This document shows positions 7,119-16,519 of a stretch of DNA of 64,000 bases, in pieces. The position numbers were made by a program, and so were the translations under genes. This DNA is from Inquilinus sp. KBS0705. GTDB taxonomy: Bacteria > Bacteroidota > Bacteroidia > Sphingobacteriales > Sphingobacteriaceae. Numbering within the stretch: position 1 is the first letter of the stretch; every line of letters begins with the position of its first letter. The stretch lies in the NCBI GenBank assembly GCA_005938025.2, contig VCCI02000001.1:2418001-2482000 (forward strand), written 5' to 3'. The notes below the pieces were generated by a model. The model searched no databases. It was not told the origin of the DNA and saw nothing but the letters and a program-made list of their open reading frames with translations.

Positions 7119-8576
7119 ATGAGGGTATTAATTGCAGGTGCTAATGGCTATATAGGTACAAGGCTAATACCGGTTTTGCTTGAAAAAGGCCATACCATAG
7201 TTTGCCTGGTGCGCGATAAGCGCCGCTTTCATGAACACAATGATTACAGCGACCGCGTAACCCTGATAACAGGCGACCTGCTACAGCAAAACAGTCTGGA
7301 ACCATTTCCTGCTGATATTGATGCAGCCTATTACCTGGTGCATTCTATGGCACAAAGCGGAGACTTTTCTGAGTTGGAGGCATTATCAGCCGGCAACTTT
7401 GCTAATGCTATCGCCAAAACCCATTGCAAGCAGGTAATTTATTTAAGCGGAATTGTAAACGACACCGGCCTATCTAAGCACCTCGAATCGCGCAGGAATG
7501 TGGAGGATGTACTTAAAGAAAGCAAAATACCATTAACCGTTTTAAGGGCTGCAATTATTATAGGCTCGGGTAGCTCATCCTTCGAGATCATTCGCGATCT
7601 AACCGAAAAGTTGCCGATAATGACCGTACCCCGCTGGGTAAACACCAAGTGCCAACCAATTGCCATACGCGATGTATTGGGCTATCTGGAAGGTGTACTG
7701 CTCAATAAAAAAGCCCTGAATGGCACCTTTGACATTGGCGGGCCGGATATACTTAGCTTTAAGCAAATGATGCTTACCTATGCGGATGTTCGCCATTTAA
7801 AACGATACATTTTTATCATACCATTTTTATCACCTAAAATATCATCGTACTGGTTATATTTTGTTACATCTACCAGCTACTCGCTGGCCCAAAGCCTGGT
7901 AGATAGCATGAAGAACGAAACCATCATGAAAAACAATGATATTGATAAAGTAGTAAAACGCGACTGCCTGACTTATAAGCAAGCGTTAGAGCTTGCATTT
8001 AAGAAAATAGAACAAAACTCCATAGTATCCAGCTGGAAGGACGCGCTGAATAACGGCTACCTTACCTCGGGCTTTATGGACCAGATAAAAGTACCACAAA
8101 ATGGCACCTTAGAGTATAAGGTAAAACAGCCTTTTAAACGCAACAGTGCCGAGGTGCTTAAAAACATTATGGCCATTGGCGGTAACCGTGGCTGGTATTA
8201 TTGGGATTGGATATGGAGCATTCGCGGATTTTTAGATAAGCTTTTTGGCGGCGTGGGCACCAGACGTGGTCGAACCAGTAATGTAAGCGTATCTGCCGGT
8301 GATGTGATAGATTTTTGGCGGGTGCTGCTGGCCGATAATATTAACTACCGGCTGTTACTATACGCAGAAATGAAATTACCGGGCGAAGCATGGCTGGAGT
8401 TTAAAATAATTGAACGCAACAACCAAACCTTTCTAAGCCAAATAGCCACCTTTAGGCCTAAAGGCTTATGGGGACGTATGTATTGGTATTTAATGTGGCC
8501 CTTCCATCTATTTATATTTAAGGGGATGGCACGGCGCATTGTAAATTTTGGAGAAGGTAAAAGCATGGCAAAATGA
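7119..8576 (+). CDS. SDR-type NAD(P)-binding protein with DUF2867 domain
   Basis: 485 residues. The N-terminal half (about 1-300) is an atypical/extended SDR with GANGYIG at residues 7-13. The C-terminal part (about 320-480) is a DUF2867/SRPBCC-like domain with the segment WYYWDWIWSIRGFLDKLFGG and an ending rich in Trp and Phe. This two-domain architecture is widespread in bacteria and is often found near photolyase genes. The reaction is unknown. It overlaps the next gene by 4 bases (ATGA), and the three genes 7119-10781 form one operon ending with a photolyase. Confidence 0.85.
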   Translation: MRVLIAGANGYIGTRLIPVLLEKGHTIVCLVRDKRRFHEHNDYSDRVTLITGDLLQQNSLEPFPADIDAAYYLVHSMAQSGDFSELEALSAGNFANAIAKTHCKQVIYLSGIVNDTGLSKHLESRRNVEDVLKESKIPLTVLRAAIIIGSGSSSFEIIRDLTEKLPIMTVPRWVNTKCQPIAIRDVLGYLEGVLLNKKALNGTFDIGGPDILSFKQMMLTYADVRHLKRYIFIIPFLSPKISSYWLYFVTSTSYSLAQSLVDSMKNETIMKNNDIDKVVKRDCLTYKQALELAFKKIEQNSIVSSWKDALNNGYLTSGFMDQIKVPQNGTLEYKVKQPFKRNSAEVLKNIMAIGGNRGWYYWDWIWSIRGFLDKLFGGVGTRRGRTSNVSVSAGDVIDFWRVLLADNINYRLLLYAEMKLPGEAWLEFKIIERNNQTFLSQIATFRPKGLWGRMYWYLMWPFHLFIFKGMARRIVNFGEGKSMAK

Positions 8577-9478
8577 GTAAAAACATATTAATAACCGGCG
8601 GTTCGGGTGTATTGGGTAAACAACTAACCCGGGAACTGTTGAGCCAGGGCTACACGGTAAGCCATTTAAGCAGGCATGCCGGTAAAACCCCTAAAGTAAA
8701 AACCTTTTTGTGGGATATAGATAAGGGCCATATAGATGCCGCCTGTATTGATGGCGTTGATACTATTGTACACCTGGCAGGTGCCGGCATTGCTGATAAG
8801 CGCTGGACCGAGGAGCGTAAAAAGCTAATATTAGATAGCCGCACCAAATCTATAGCACTTTTATACGATCTCATAAAAAACAGGGCCAACAAAGTTAAAA
8901 CTGTTGTTTCCGCATCGGGTATTGGTTATTACAGTAACCGTGGCGATGAGCTGCTAACAGAGGACAGCCTCCCTTCCCATGATTTTTTAGGCACCTGCTG
9001 CATCCTATGGGAAAAAGCTGTTGATGAGGGCCAGGCATTAGGTCTGCGCGTCGTAAAGTTTCGTACGGGTGTGGTGCTTACTACCGATGGCGGTGCATTG
9101 CCGCAATTAGCATTACCTGTAAAGTTGGGTGTTGGCTCGCCTTTGGGTAATGGCAAGCAATGGATATCGTGGATACACCACCAGGATGTGGTAGATATGT
9201 ACCTTTTAGGCATAGCCAACGAAAGGTTAAACGGCGCGTACAACATGTCGGCACCGCAACCGGTGACTAATGAGCAGCTAACAAAAGCGGTTGCCATGCA
9301 ACTGCACCGCCCGCTATGGGCACCAAATGTACCGGCATTTGTTATTAAATTACTATTTGGGCAGTTGGCTACACTTGTGCTGGGCAGTACCAAAACATCG
9401 GCACAAAAAATAGAGCATGCCGGTTTTAAATTTAAATACCCTGATATTGCCTCGGCATTAAAAGAAATTTATGGATAA
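8573..9478 (+). CDS. TIGR01777 family NAD(P)-binding protein (YfcH-like)
   Basis: 301 residues, extended SDR fold with GGSGVLGKQL at the N-terminus and the family motifs HLAGAGIADKRW and SASGIGYY. The C-terminal segment matches the DUF1731 end region of the family (KTSAQKIEHAGFKFKYPDI). TIGR01777 proteins are related to cell-division inhibitor SulA-like epimerases of plants and bacteria, with unknown substrates. It overlaps both neighbours (4 bases upstream, 8 downstream), so it is translationally coupled in the photolyase operon. Confidence 0.9.
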   Translation: MSKNILITGGSGVLGKQLTRELLSQGYTVSHLSRHAGKTPKVKTFLWDIDKGHIDAACIDGVDTIVHLAGAGIADKRWTEERKKLILDSRTKSIALLYDLIKNRANKVKTVVSASGIGYYSNRGDELLTEDSLPSHDFLGTCCILWEKAVDEGQALGLRVVKFRTGVVLTTDGGALPQLALPVKLGVGSPLGNGKQWISWIHHQDVVDMYLLGIANERLNGAYNMSAPQPVTNEQLTKAVAMQLHRPLWAPNVPAFVIKLLFGQLATLVLGSTKTSAQKIEHAGFKFKYPDIASALKEIYG

Positions 9479-10781
9479 AGATACTCCTGTAAGCATATTT
9501 TGGTTTCGCCGCGATTTACGGCTCGAGGATAATGCCGGTTTATATCATGCTCTAAAAAGCGGCAACCCGGTATTACCTGTTTTTATATTTGATAAAGAAA
9601 TACTGGACGAGTTGGAAGATAAAGATGATGCACGTGTAACTTTTATTTACCAGGCCATTGAAAACATAAACAAGCAATGCCGGCAACACCACAGCAGCTT
9701 ATTAGTAATTTATGATAAACCCCAGCATGCCTGGGAACAATTAATTAAAACCTATAACATAGCCACTGTTTATACTAATCACGATTACGAGCCCTACGCC
9801 AAACAGCGTGACGGCGCTATAAAGGATCTTTTAAGCAAACACCATATTGAATTTAAAACCTATAAAGACCAGGTAATATTTGAAAAGGATGAGGTAACTA
9901 AAGACGATGGCAAACCTTATACGGTTTACACGCCATATAAAAACAAATGGTACCAAAAGCTAAAACCCTTTTACCTAAAGGCCTACCCTACACAAAAATA
10001 CCTGCATAATTTACTGCAGTTTAAGGCTATGGCCCTGCCAACCTTAAAACAGATGGGCTTTACCCAAAGTGCAGCTACCTTCCCCGATAAAGCGTACAAT
10101 GATGTGGTTGAGGATTATGCTCAAAATCGCGATTTCCCGGCTATTAGGGGGACTTCGCATGTGGGTATACATTTGCGTTTCGGTACCATAAGTATACGCC
10201 GCTGTGCGCTGGATGCAAGCCTGGCCAAAGAAAAAACATGGCTGAACGAGTTGATATGGCGGGAGTTTTATATGATGATACTATATCATTTCCCGCAAAC
10301 GATGAACCACGCTTTCAGGCCGGAATACGACCGTATCAAATGGATAAACAACGAAGCGCAATTTGCAGCATGGTGTAAAGGCGAAACCGGTTACCCACTG
10401 GTTGATGCCGGCATGCGCGAGCTGAATGCCACCGGCTATATGCACAACCGTGTACGCATGGTAGTAGCCAGCTTTTTAAGTAAAGACCTGCTGATAGACT
10501 GGCGCTGGGGCGAACGCTACTTTGCCCGTAAACTGCTTGATTATGAAATGGCCAGCAACGTTGGCGGCTGGCAATGGGCGGCCGGTAGCGGTACCGATGC
10601 TGCCCCCTATTTCAGGATATTTAACCCCGAATCGCAAATGAAGAGGTTTGACCCAAAATTGCTATACATCAAAAAATGGGTCCCGGAATATGCCGATTTC
10701 AGCAAATATCCAAAACCCATTATTGACCACGCATTTGCGCGGGACAGGTGTTTAAAAGCCTTTAAAGAAGCGCTGAATTAA
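9471..10781 (+). CDS. phrB: Deoxyribodipyrimidine photolyase (class I CPD)
   Basis: 436 residues with the antenna-binding alpha/beta domain (IFWFRRDLRLEDNAGL) and the FAD-binding helical domain. The FAD and lesion-contact motifs WREFYMMILYHFP, DAGMRELNATGYMHNRVRM and NVGGWQWAAGSGTDAAPYFR are complete and of the CPD class I type. The enzyme uses blue light to reverse cyclobutane pyrimidine dimers. It is the last gene of a three-gene operon with overlapping starts and is convergent with an FKBP gene only 2 bases away. It is distinct from the CRY-DASH at 1302-2600, so the window has two photolyase-family proteins. Confidence 0.95.
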   Translation: MDKDTPVSIFWFRRDLRLEDNAGLYHALKSGNPVLPVFIFDKEILDELEDKDDARVTFIYQAIENINKQCRQHHSSLLVIYDKPQHAWEQLIKTYNIATVYTNHDYEPYAKQRDGAIKDLLSKHHIEFKTYKDQVIFEKDEVTKDDGKPYTVYTPYKNKWYQKLKPFYLKAYPTQKYLHNLLQFKAMALPTLKQMGFTQSAATFPDKAYNDVVEDYAQNRDFPAIRGTSHVGIHLRFGTISIRRCALDASLAKEKTWLNELIWREFYMMILYHFPQTMNHAFRPEYDRIKWINNEAQFAAWCKGETGYPLVDAGMRELNATGYMHNRVRMVVASFLSKDLLIDWRWGERYFARKLLDYEMASNVGGWQWAAGSGTDAAPYFRIFNPESQMKRFDPKLLYIKKWVPEYADFSKYPKPIIDHAFARDRCLKAFKEALN

Positions 10782-10783
10782 TA

Positions 10784-11719
10784 TTATTGCGTAACGGTTT
10801 TTATTTGATATTCAAACCTTAAACATGAATTCGCGGGTATAGTAGCTTGTGCAATTTTGCCATAGCCTTGTACTGATGGAACTATAAAAGAAATAGATGT
10901 ACCTGCTGTAGCATATTTCTCTAATATCTCTTTAGCCCCCGGGATATAATTAATTAAAGTGAATGGCGTGGTGTTAGCATCCGTTTTATTTCCATTATCA
11001 AATTCTGTCCCGTTAAATAACACACCATAATAGGTTGTTGTAAAGCTCGAAAACTCTTTAATAGGGCCGCCAATTCCTGTACCCGGTGTTAAAATTTTAT
11101 AATAACAACCTAAGGCAGATTTAGAATATCCTGTTAAACCATTAGCAGCAAGGTATTTTTTTATGGATATATCGTCGTAGGTTTTTTGGTCCTGCACCAC
11201 ATTGATGTAATAATCAAGGCACTGGTTACCTGCTATGCGGGTATTTACATTGGTAACACTACCGCTACCAATACCGTTAACACCATAAGCAAGGTGCGAT
11301 GGTATTAACAGGCGCATGCTGCCGCCTTTATGTTTTAACAGATTATGTAAAGCTAACTGCAGGCCTTGTGTACGGCTGTTTGCTTTTAACAAACCTACAT
11401 AATCAACAAAATGGTTGGCTATGGTATCTGCCGATGAATACTTACCGTCAAAAGATTTTACGGTAAATACGGCCGATATCTGATCAGGATACTCCAAAGG
11501 CGCACCTGTTCCTTCCTGTATAATTTTATAGTATATACCTGCAGTATCACCCTGGCTAATAGGGTCGCGGGTAAAGCCGGTAAGGCTATTGGCAGCAATA
11601 TATTTCTGTATCTGTTGTTCGTCGTATTCCTTAATATCAATTTCCTTATCAGCAGTTTTTTTGCACGCGGTTAAGCCTGCTATCGCGATCAATAAAAAAG
11701 TAAAAATTTTTTGTTTCAT
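10784..11719 (-). CDS. Lipoprotein with two FKBP-type peptidyl-prolyl isomerase domains
   Basis: 311 residues with a lipoprotein signal peptide ending in the lipobox LTAC. Two FKBP-like units follow. Each begins with a short IQKYIAANSLTGF- or IKKYLAANGLTGY-type repeat, then an FKBP core ending in LLIPSHLAYG or FIVPSVQGYG. The first unit has drifted more from the active-site pattern, so it may be non-catalytic. Such proteins sit at the outer membrane or periplasm and assist folding of secreted proteins. The gene lies 5 bases after the single-domain paralogue (11725-12219) and is probably co-transcribed. Confidence 0.88.
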   Translation of the reverse strand: MKQKIFTFLLIAIAGLTACKKTADKEIDIKEYDEQQIQKYIAANSLTGFTRDPISQGDTAGIYYKIIQEGTGAPLEYPDQISAVFTVKSFDGKYSSADTIANHFVDYVGLLKANSRTQGLQLALHNLLKHKGGSMRLLIPSHLAYGVNGIGSGSVTNVNTRIAGNQCLDYYINVVQDQKTYDDISIKKYLAANGLTGYSKSALGCYYKILTPGTGIGGPIKEFSSFTTTYYGVLFNGTEFDNGNKTDANTTPFTLINYIPGAKEILEKYATAGTSISFIVPSVQGYGKIAQATIPANSCLRFEYQIKTVTQ

Positions 11720-11724
11720 CTAAA

Positions 11725-12219
11725 TCAGTTCGTTACATCTAAAAGTTGTATTTCAAAATCAACTACCGTATTTGCAGGTAGCCCTATATCCGGCTGGTCA
11801 AAGGCGCCGTATGCATAACGCGATGGTATCAACAATCGTACTCTGCCGCCTTTTTTAATTTGAGGGATACCTAATTGCCAGCCCTTTATCACTTCGCCCA
11901 ACACAAATGTGGGCGAAAATCCATTATTCTTGGTAAATACCGCACCCGTTGTTAAAATACGTCCTTCGTAGTTAACGGTTACACGGGTCGAATTGGTATA
12001 CAGCGCATTACCTGTGCCCGGTGCCTCTATAATATAAAACACCCCGGTTGTATCAATCCGTTTAGCCGATACACCTAAGCTGTGCGCAGCCATATAGTCC
12101 TGTATTATCCGGTCATCAACGGTGGCCTGGGCCCTCACTACAGCGGCTTCGTCGTACCCTTTTGTACATGCCGACAACCCGGCACATGCTAAAAATAAGA
12201 TAATCAATACCCTGTTCAT
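11725..12219 (-). CDS. FKBP-type peptidyl-prolyl cis-trans isomerase lipoprotein
   Basis: 164 residues; signal peptide with lipobox LSAC, then one FKBP domain with VNYEGRILTTGAVF, WQLGIPQIKKGGRVRLLIPS and YAYG, matching the standard catalytic FKBP pattern. A -7 promoter element TAAATTTG (12234-12241, minus strand) lies just upstream. It is the first gene of a two-gene FKBP operon and probably acts on secreted or outer-membrane proteins, which is relevant given the large T9SS cargo nearby. Confidence 0.9.
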   Translation of the reverse strand: MNRVLIILFLACAGLSACTKGYDEAAVVRAQATVDDRIIQDYMAAHSLGVSAKRIDTTGVFYIIEAPGTGNALYTNSTRVTVNYEGRILTTGAVFTKNNGFSPTFVLGEVIKGWQLGIPQIKKGGRVRLLIPSRYAYGAFDQPDIGLPANTVVDFEIQLLDVTN

Positions 12220-12309
12220 TTTATTTTAAAAGGCAAATTTATTGTTTTAAATGGCAAAAACAGCAGCTTAACACTTTTTAACAATTGGAAGTTTAAAAAG
12301 CAGTAGCCG

Positions 12310-12750
12310 TTAGGGCTTATAATTAACGGTAAGCTGGTTTATCTTTTTCAGCATTTCGGTTAAATACTGTTTGTCGGCATCGCTTATATGGGCGTTTAGG
12401 TAGTTATTGAACTGTTTTACCACGTTTTTGGCCAACTGGCGTTTCTCTTTACCCAGGGGGGTCAGGTAAATTTTTACCGAACGTTTATCACCCTTGTTAG
12501 ACTCGCGGTATATTAAGCCTGTGGTTTCTAACTGGTTAAGCATGCGCGACAAGCTGGTTGACTTTAGCCCAAGCAAAGCAGCCGCCTGAGATACCGTAGT
12601 GCCCTCTTCGTCGATATTGATGAGCAGATAGCCTATAGACTGTGTAATGCCAAACTCGGTAACTAACTGGTTATAACGGTTGGCTACCGTTTGCCATACT
12701 ATCTTTAAAAAGTAATCGATAGTCTCCTGGTGTTTTACACTGCTTCGCAT
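12310..12750 (-). CDS. MarR-family transcriptional regulator
   Basis: 146 residues with the winged-helix MarR layout: N-terminal dimerisation helix, recognition region TVSQAAALLGLKSTSLSRML, wing residues DKRSVKIYLT with the conserved Asp-Arg pair, and a C-terminal helix. MarR proteins respond to phenolic or oxidant signals. It is transcribed on its own, 90 bases upstream of the FKBP operon. The target genes cannot be told from sequence. Confidence 0.9.
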   Translation of the reverse strand: MRSSVKHQETIDYFLKIVWQTVANRYNQLVTEFGITQSIGYLLINIDEEGTTVSQAAALLGLKSTSLSRMLNQLETTGLIYRESNKGDKRSVKIYLTPLGKEKRQLAKNVVKQFNNYLNAHISDADKQYLTEMLKKINQLTVNYKP

Positions 12751-13024
12751 AAGTGGACAAACATAACACTTTTTAACGCTTAAGAATAATTATGAATTGT
12801 TGATTACCACCCGACAAACGAAGGGCTAAATGGGGCAAATTATTACCGGGAACAAAAAATTGGCTTTAAAATAGATAAACAGCTATAACCTTTGCACTTC
12901 CCCGTATAAATTATTCCATTTTTTTGTTACCCTCAGTATAAATTTTTCGTTTTTTTTCGCTACCCTGTACTTACTAATATAAAATTTATTTCGAGTAAAA
13001 AAAGTTTTCCTGTTGATTTTCGGT

Positions 13025-14731
13025 TTACCAACCCATTTTGGTATCGTCTCCGCGCGGGTCGGCGCCGCCTTCGTAGTAGCCCCATTTGGTTTTTAATATG
13101 GCATCTACCGCGCCTATATTTCCAATGTTTGTAACCTTGTATCCTTTTTGTCGCAGCTTACTTACGGTGGTGCTGTCTAAGGCGTCCTGCTCGGTCATTA
13201 CCTCATCGGGCAGCCACTGATGATGGAAACGCTTGGCCGCCACTGCAGATTGCATGCTCTTATCAAATTCTATCACATTTAGTATCGTTTGAAAAACCGA
13301 AGTGATAATGGTTGAGCCACCCGGCGTACCCACTACCATAAACAGGTCGCCATTTTTTTCGACGATGGTAGGTGTCATAGACGACAGCATGCGCTTGCCC
13401 GGCTGTATGCTGTTGGCCTTGCCGCCAACCAGGCCATACATATTGGGTACGCCCGGTTTCGAACTAAAGTCGTCCATCTCGTTATTGAGTAAAAAGCCTG
13501 CCCCGGCCACAAATATGTGCGAGCCGTACGAATCGTTTAGCGTGGTGGTGATAGCTACCGCGTTACCCTCTTTATCTACAACCGAGTAATGGGTAGTTTG
13601 GTCGCTTTCGTAGCCGGTAATTTTGCCGGGTTGTATGCTGCTGCTTGGTGTCGCGGCGTTCCAGTTAAAGTTTTGCATGCGGCCCAAAATGTATTTTTCG
13701 TTCAGCAAGCTAACAACGGGTACTTTAAAAAAGTCGGGGTCGCCCAGGTACTTGGCCCTGTCGGCATATACCCTGCGTTCGGCTTCTACTATCACCTGCA
13801 CGGTCGAGTCGCTGTTAAAGCCAAACCTGTGCAGCGGGTACTGCTCTACCGATTTTAGCAATTGCAGCAATGCCACCCCACCGCTTGATGGCGGCGGCAT
13901 AGTAATTATCTTATACGCTTTATACTTGCCTGTAACCGGTTTACGCCATACAGCATGGTAGCTTTGCAGGTCGGCTTTGGTAAACAGGCCCTTACCCTTG
14001 TTCATTTCGGCTATCAGCAGGTCGGCTACCGGGCCATCATAAAATCCCTCGCGACCCTTATCGCGTATCAGTTCCAGCGTTTTGCCAAGGTCGGCTTGTT
14101 GCAGCAGGTCGCCGGCTTGCCATTCGCCATCTTTTACTAAGTAATTTTTACCGGGGTTTAACTTTTTAAACTGCCCGGCATTGCGGTTAAGGCTTTTAGC
14201 AAGTTTGGTAGTTAATTTAAAGCCATTTTCGGCCAGGTCAATAGCCGGCTGTACAAGGTCTTCCCATTTTAGTTTGCCGTACTTTTTATGGGCCTGTATC
14301 ATCCCGTCAACAGCGCCGGGCACACCCGATGCCAGGTGTGTGTACAAACTTTTGTTGGGTATAACATTGCCGGCACTATCCAGGTACATATCGGCATTTG
14401 CTTTGGCAGGTGCCTTCTCCCTAAAATCTAAGGTATTGGCAGCGCCTTTTGCCGGGCGATACACCATAAAACCACCGCCACCTATGTTACCTGCCTGCGG
14501 GTGGGTAACCGCCAGTGCAAACTGTACCGCAACCGCAGCATCAACCGCGTTACCACCTTTTTTTAATATCTCCAGCCCTACTCTCGCCGCTTCGGGCGAG
14601 GCGCAAACCACCACCCCATTTTTAAACTGCCCGCTGTTGTTTTGGCCTAACTGGCCATGCACGCAGCCCGTGAAAACCAACATAAATAAAGGCGTAAATA
14701 TTTTATAGGATAAGCTTGGCATGTAACGCAT
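13025..14731 (-). CDS. ggt: Gamma-glutamyltransferase
   Basis: 568 residues with an N-terminal export signal; an FTGC near the end of the hydrophobic stretch could be a lipobox. Family motifs include GGNAVDAAVAVQFALAV near the N-terminus and the processing site TTHYSVVD, whose Thr becomes the nucleophile of the small subunit. The C-terminal GTPGGSTIITSV motif is also present. The enzyme is made as a precursor that cuts itself into two subunits and hydrolyses or transfers the gamma-glutamyl group of glutathione in the periplasm. A second ATG at 14722 is an equally good start. It stands alone with 270-350 bases of non-coding DNA on each side. Confidence 0.95.
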   Translation of the reverse strand: MRYMPSLSYKIFTPLFMLVFTGCVHGQLGQNNSGQFKNGVVVCASPEAARVGLEILKKGGNAVDAAVAVQFALAVTHPQAGNIGGGGFMVYRPAKGAANTLDFREKAPAKANADMYLDSAGNVIPNKSLYTHLASGVPGAVDGMIQAHKKYGKLKWEDLVQPAIDLAENGFKLTTKLAKSLNRNAGQFKKLNPGKNYLVKDGEWQAGDLLQQADLGKTLELIRDKGREGFYDGPVADLLIAEMNKGKGLFTKADLQSYHAVWRKPVTGKYKAYKIITMPPPSSGGVALLQLLKSVEQYPLHRFGFNSDSTVQVIVEAERRVYADRAKYLGDPDFFKVPVVSLLNEKYILGRMQNFNWNAATPSSSIQPGKITGYESDQTTHYSVVDKEGNAVAITTTLNDSYGSHIFVAGAGFLLNNEMDDFSSKPGVPNMYGLVGGKANSIQPGKRMLSSMTPTIVEKNGDLFMVVGTPGGSTIITSVFQTILNVIEFDKSMQSAVAAKRFHHQWLPDEVMTEQDALDSTTVSKLRQKGYKVTNIGNIGAVDAILKTKWGYYEGGADPRGDDTKMGW

Positions 14732-15079
14732 TGTAATTGGGTTTATAATTTACAGGCCAATTTACTTATTTTAATGGGAGTTGGGAATAAGGTTAAAAGT
14801 AATTTAACACACCAAGAGTAATCTCCAAACATCCCGAATAGCTTGCTAAGGATTGCCACCTACGGGGCACAATTACATTTCGTTATCATTTTCTACAAAG
14901 CGGTAGCTCCTGACGGAGCATGATCAGTTTAATTTCCCGGGTATCTCCCGTTAGGGAGTACCGCTTTGTAGCAAACAAACAGAAAGGCAATTTTGCGCCA
15001 TAGGTGCTATCCTTCGCAAACGGAATAATCCCGAAAATATACGTTTGACTTTTACAGATTTAATTAAGTAATTTTAGGC
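14732..15079. other. Intergenic stretch with a large inverted repeat
   Basis: No gene is seen. The stretch contains the nested inverted repeat at 14893-14971 and, near its right end, a possible promoter for the small frame at 15080 (TTG near 15047, TAATTTTA about 20 bases later). Confidence 0.5.
14893..14971. repeat. Cloverleaf-like nested inverted repeat
   Basis: Outer arms CTACAAAGCGGTA and TACCGCTTTGTAG are exact complements. Inside are two small hairpins, GCTCC-TGAC-GGAGC and CTCCC-GTTA-GGGAG, giving a three-stem fold. A half copy with the same CTA-x-AAAGCGGTAGCTCCT core is at 16247-16273. Such palindromic intergenic units resemble REP-type elements moved by dedicated transposases, but no transposase is in the window. 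Confidence 0.7.
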
Positions 15080-15319
15080 ATGGCAAAAGAATTTATTTCA
15101 AGAATTACGAAAGCAGCATTCGTGATTGGCCTTGCAATAGTTTTTTGCTCCGCTAAACAAGTCCCCAAAATAAAAACTAATAAAAATCGAATATCAAATA
15201 AATCTTTAAGTGTTATTTATCAGGGCAACTTCAAAAAATATGCTTCAATATTGAGGACATGTAGGACTACTCAATCCCCTAACCCTACAATTTCGAATAT
15301 ACTTCAGAAAAATAATTGA
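15080..15319 (+). CDS. Possible small exported protein
   Basis: 79 residues with a plausible signal peptide (basic start, hydrophobic FVIGLAIVF, possible cleavage before KQV) and a basic, Lys/Asn-rich remainder. The last 35 bases overlap the end of the convergent protease gene, which weakens the case. A promoter-like TTG/TAATTTTA pair lies upstream. No family was recognised; it may be a remnant. Confidence 0.3.
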   Translation: MAKEFISRITKAAFVIGLAIVFCSAKQVPKIKTNKNRISNKSLSVIYQGNFKKYASILRTCRTTQSPNPTISNILQKNN

Positions 15320-16166
15320 TTGACACACAACCACTAATTCCAGTAGATGTATTATCCAATACGTCTATAATGGTGGAAAATAACAGATTTGGGTCTACTC
15401 CACCTAGAAAAATTCCACCTGACCTTTGTTTTAATAAATCGACTAAATCTTGAGAATTTCTTCCCATCGGATTAATAATAAAATCGGCGATTCCAATAAC
15501 TTCATCATGGTTTGCATCAACTCCTATTTTAATAATTGGGCCGCCCGAATTTCCCCCATTTAATGTTAAGTCTAAATATGCCAGATTCCTATTTTTCTTT
15601 ATTTTATGACCATTTTGAATAATACTATTGGTAGTATCAAGAAATTTAGTTGAAACAATACCCTTGGAAATAAAGGGATATAAAAGTTCTTTAGGATAGC
15701 CACATGCATAAATATCATCTCCATCATTTACCGTATCGAAATTCCCTATAAAGAGAAACGGCGCTGATTTTTTCAATCTTAATATTGGATAAAGTATACA
15801 AAAATCATTTGCAATAGAGTTATTGAGAAACGCTGTATCTTGAAAAATTTTAGCAGCTATCCCAATTTCAATTTTTTCTCCAGTGTTGGTTGTTGCAAAG
15901 ATTTTTTTAAAGCCTATAATGGCTTTGGTGTTGCTGTCTCTTATTATTGAGGGTTCAATGACATGCCAACAAGTCGCGATAGTGCCAATAGAAGAAACGA
16001 AAAACCCACTACCTTGATGTCCATCGTTTTCAATAGTTATTCTTACTGTGCTGTTCTTTATTTTTGTGACCCTTTCGAGGCTTAATCCTTGGGAAAATGT
16101 TTCCAGGCTAGAAAAGGTTGAAAATATCAATAATAATGATATTGCTAAAGTTGATTTAAGCTTCAT
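15285..16166 (-). CDS. Exported trypsin-like serine protease (HtrA-type catalytic domain)
   Basis: 293 residues from the ATG at 16166. A signal peptide ends near TFSQ. The trypsin-like triad is visible: His in TCWHVIE, Asp in SIANDFCILYP, and Ser in NGGNSGGPII. There is no PDZ domain, so the architecture is a bare trypsin-2 type protease. The frame continues upstream to 16208, but the ATG at 16166 gives a clean signal peptide (MKLKSTLAISLLLIF). Base composition is more AT-rich than neighbours and it sits between intergenic repeats, which may point to acquisition. The target is unknown. Confidence 0.8.
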   Translation of the reverse strand: MKLKSTLAISLLLIFSTFSSLETFSQGLSLERVTKIKNSTVRITIENDGHQGSGFFVSSIGTIATCWHVIEPSIIRDSNTKAIIGFKKIFATTNTGEKIEIGIAAKIFQDTAFLNNSIANDFCILYPILRLKKSAPFLFIGNFDTVNDGDDIYACGYPKELLYPFISKGIVSTKFLDTTNSIIQNGHKIKKNRNLAYLDLTLNGGNSGGPIIKIGVDANHDEVIGIADFIINPMGRNSQDLVDLLKQRSGGIFLGGVDPNLLFSTIIDVLDNTSTGISGCVSINYFSEVYSKL

Positions 16167-16246
16167 GGTTGGGTTTTGGTTATCTAACCTACAAAAAATC
16201 TTTGTCACAACTGATATGTAGTTACAATTGCGTTGCTTATCCTTTT

Positions 16247-16275
16247 CTAGAAAGCGGTAGCTCCTAATGGAGCAT
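16247..16275 (+). repeat. Half copy of the 14893 palindromic repeat
   Basis: CTAGAAAGCGGTAGCTCC followed by TAATGGAGC. It keeps one outer arm and one inner hairpin of the 14893-14971 element. The matching second half is absent. Confidence 0.6.
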
Positions 16276-16368
16276 AGTATAAAATTGGGATGGCCGTCTT
16301 AAAAATAAAATTTACAGGTTAAAAAAGTCCCGCCACCTATTTACAGGAAACTATATAATATTGTCCCA

Positions 16369-16418
16369 TGCTGGCGCACGCGTGCCGCGTGTGTCACTAG
16401 GAAGTCCGCCCCCTCAAT
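16369..16418 (+). repeat. Direct repeat, copy 1 (other copy at 19128)
   Basis: About 50 bases with core GCGTGCCGCGTGTGTCACTA that recur at 19128-19177 in the same orientation with few changes. The two copies flank the secreted gene 16718-18934. Confidence 0.65.
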
Positions 16419-16500
16419 CCTTTATATCGGCCGGAGGCCATGTTATACTTGTCACTCGGCAAGAGCCCATAGGTGTTCGGAAGATTAAAAAAAACAGTCG

Positions 16501-16519
16501 TCCTGAACTTGTTTCAGGA
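16501..16519. repeat. Short palindromic intergenic repeat
   Basis: TCCTGAA-CTTGT-TTCAGGA, an exact 7-bp inverted repeat. This CCTGAACTTGTTTCAGG unit is a familiar dispersed intergenic repeat in many bacterial genomes. It lies in the repeat-rich gap between the protease and the secreted propeller gene. Confidence 0.6.
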
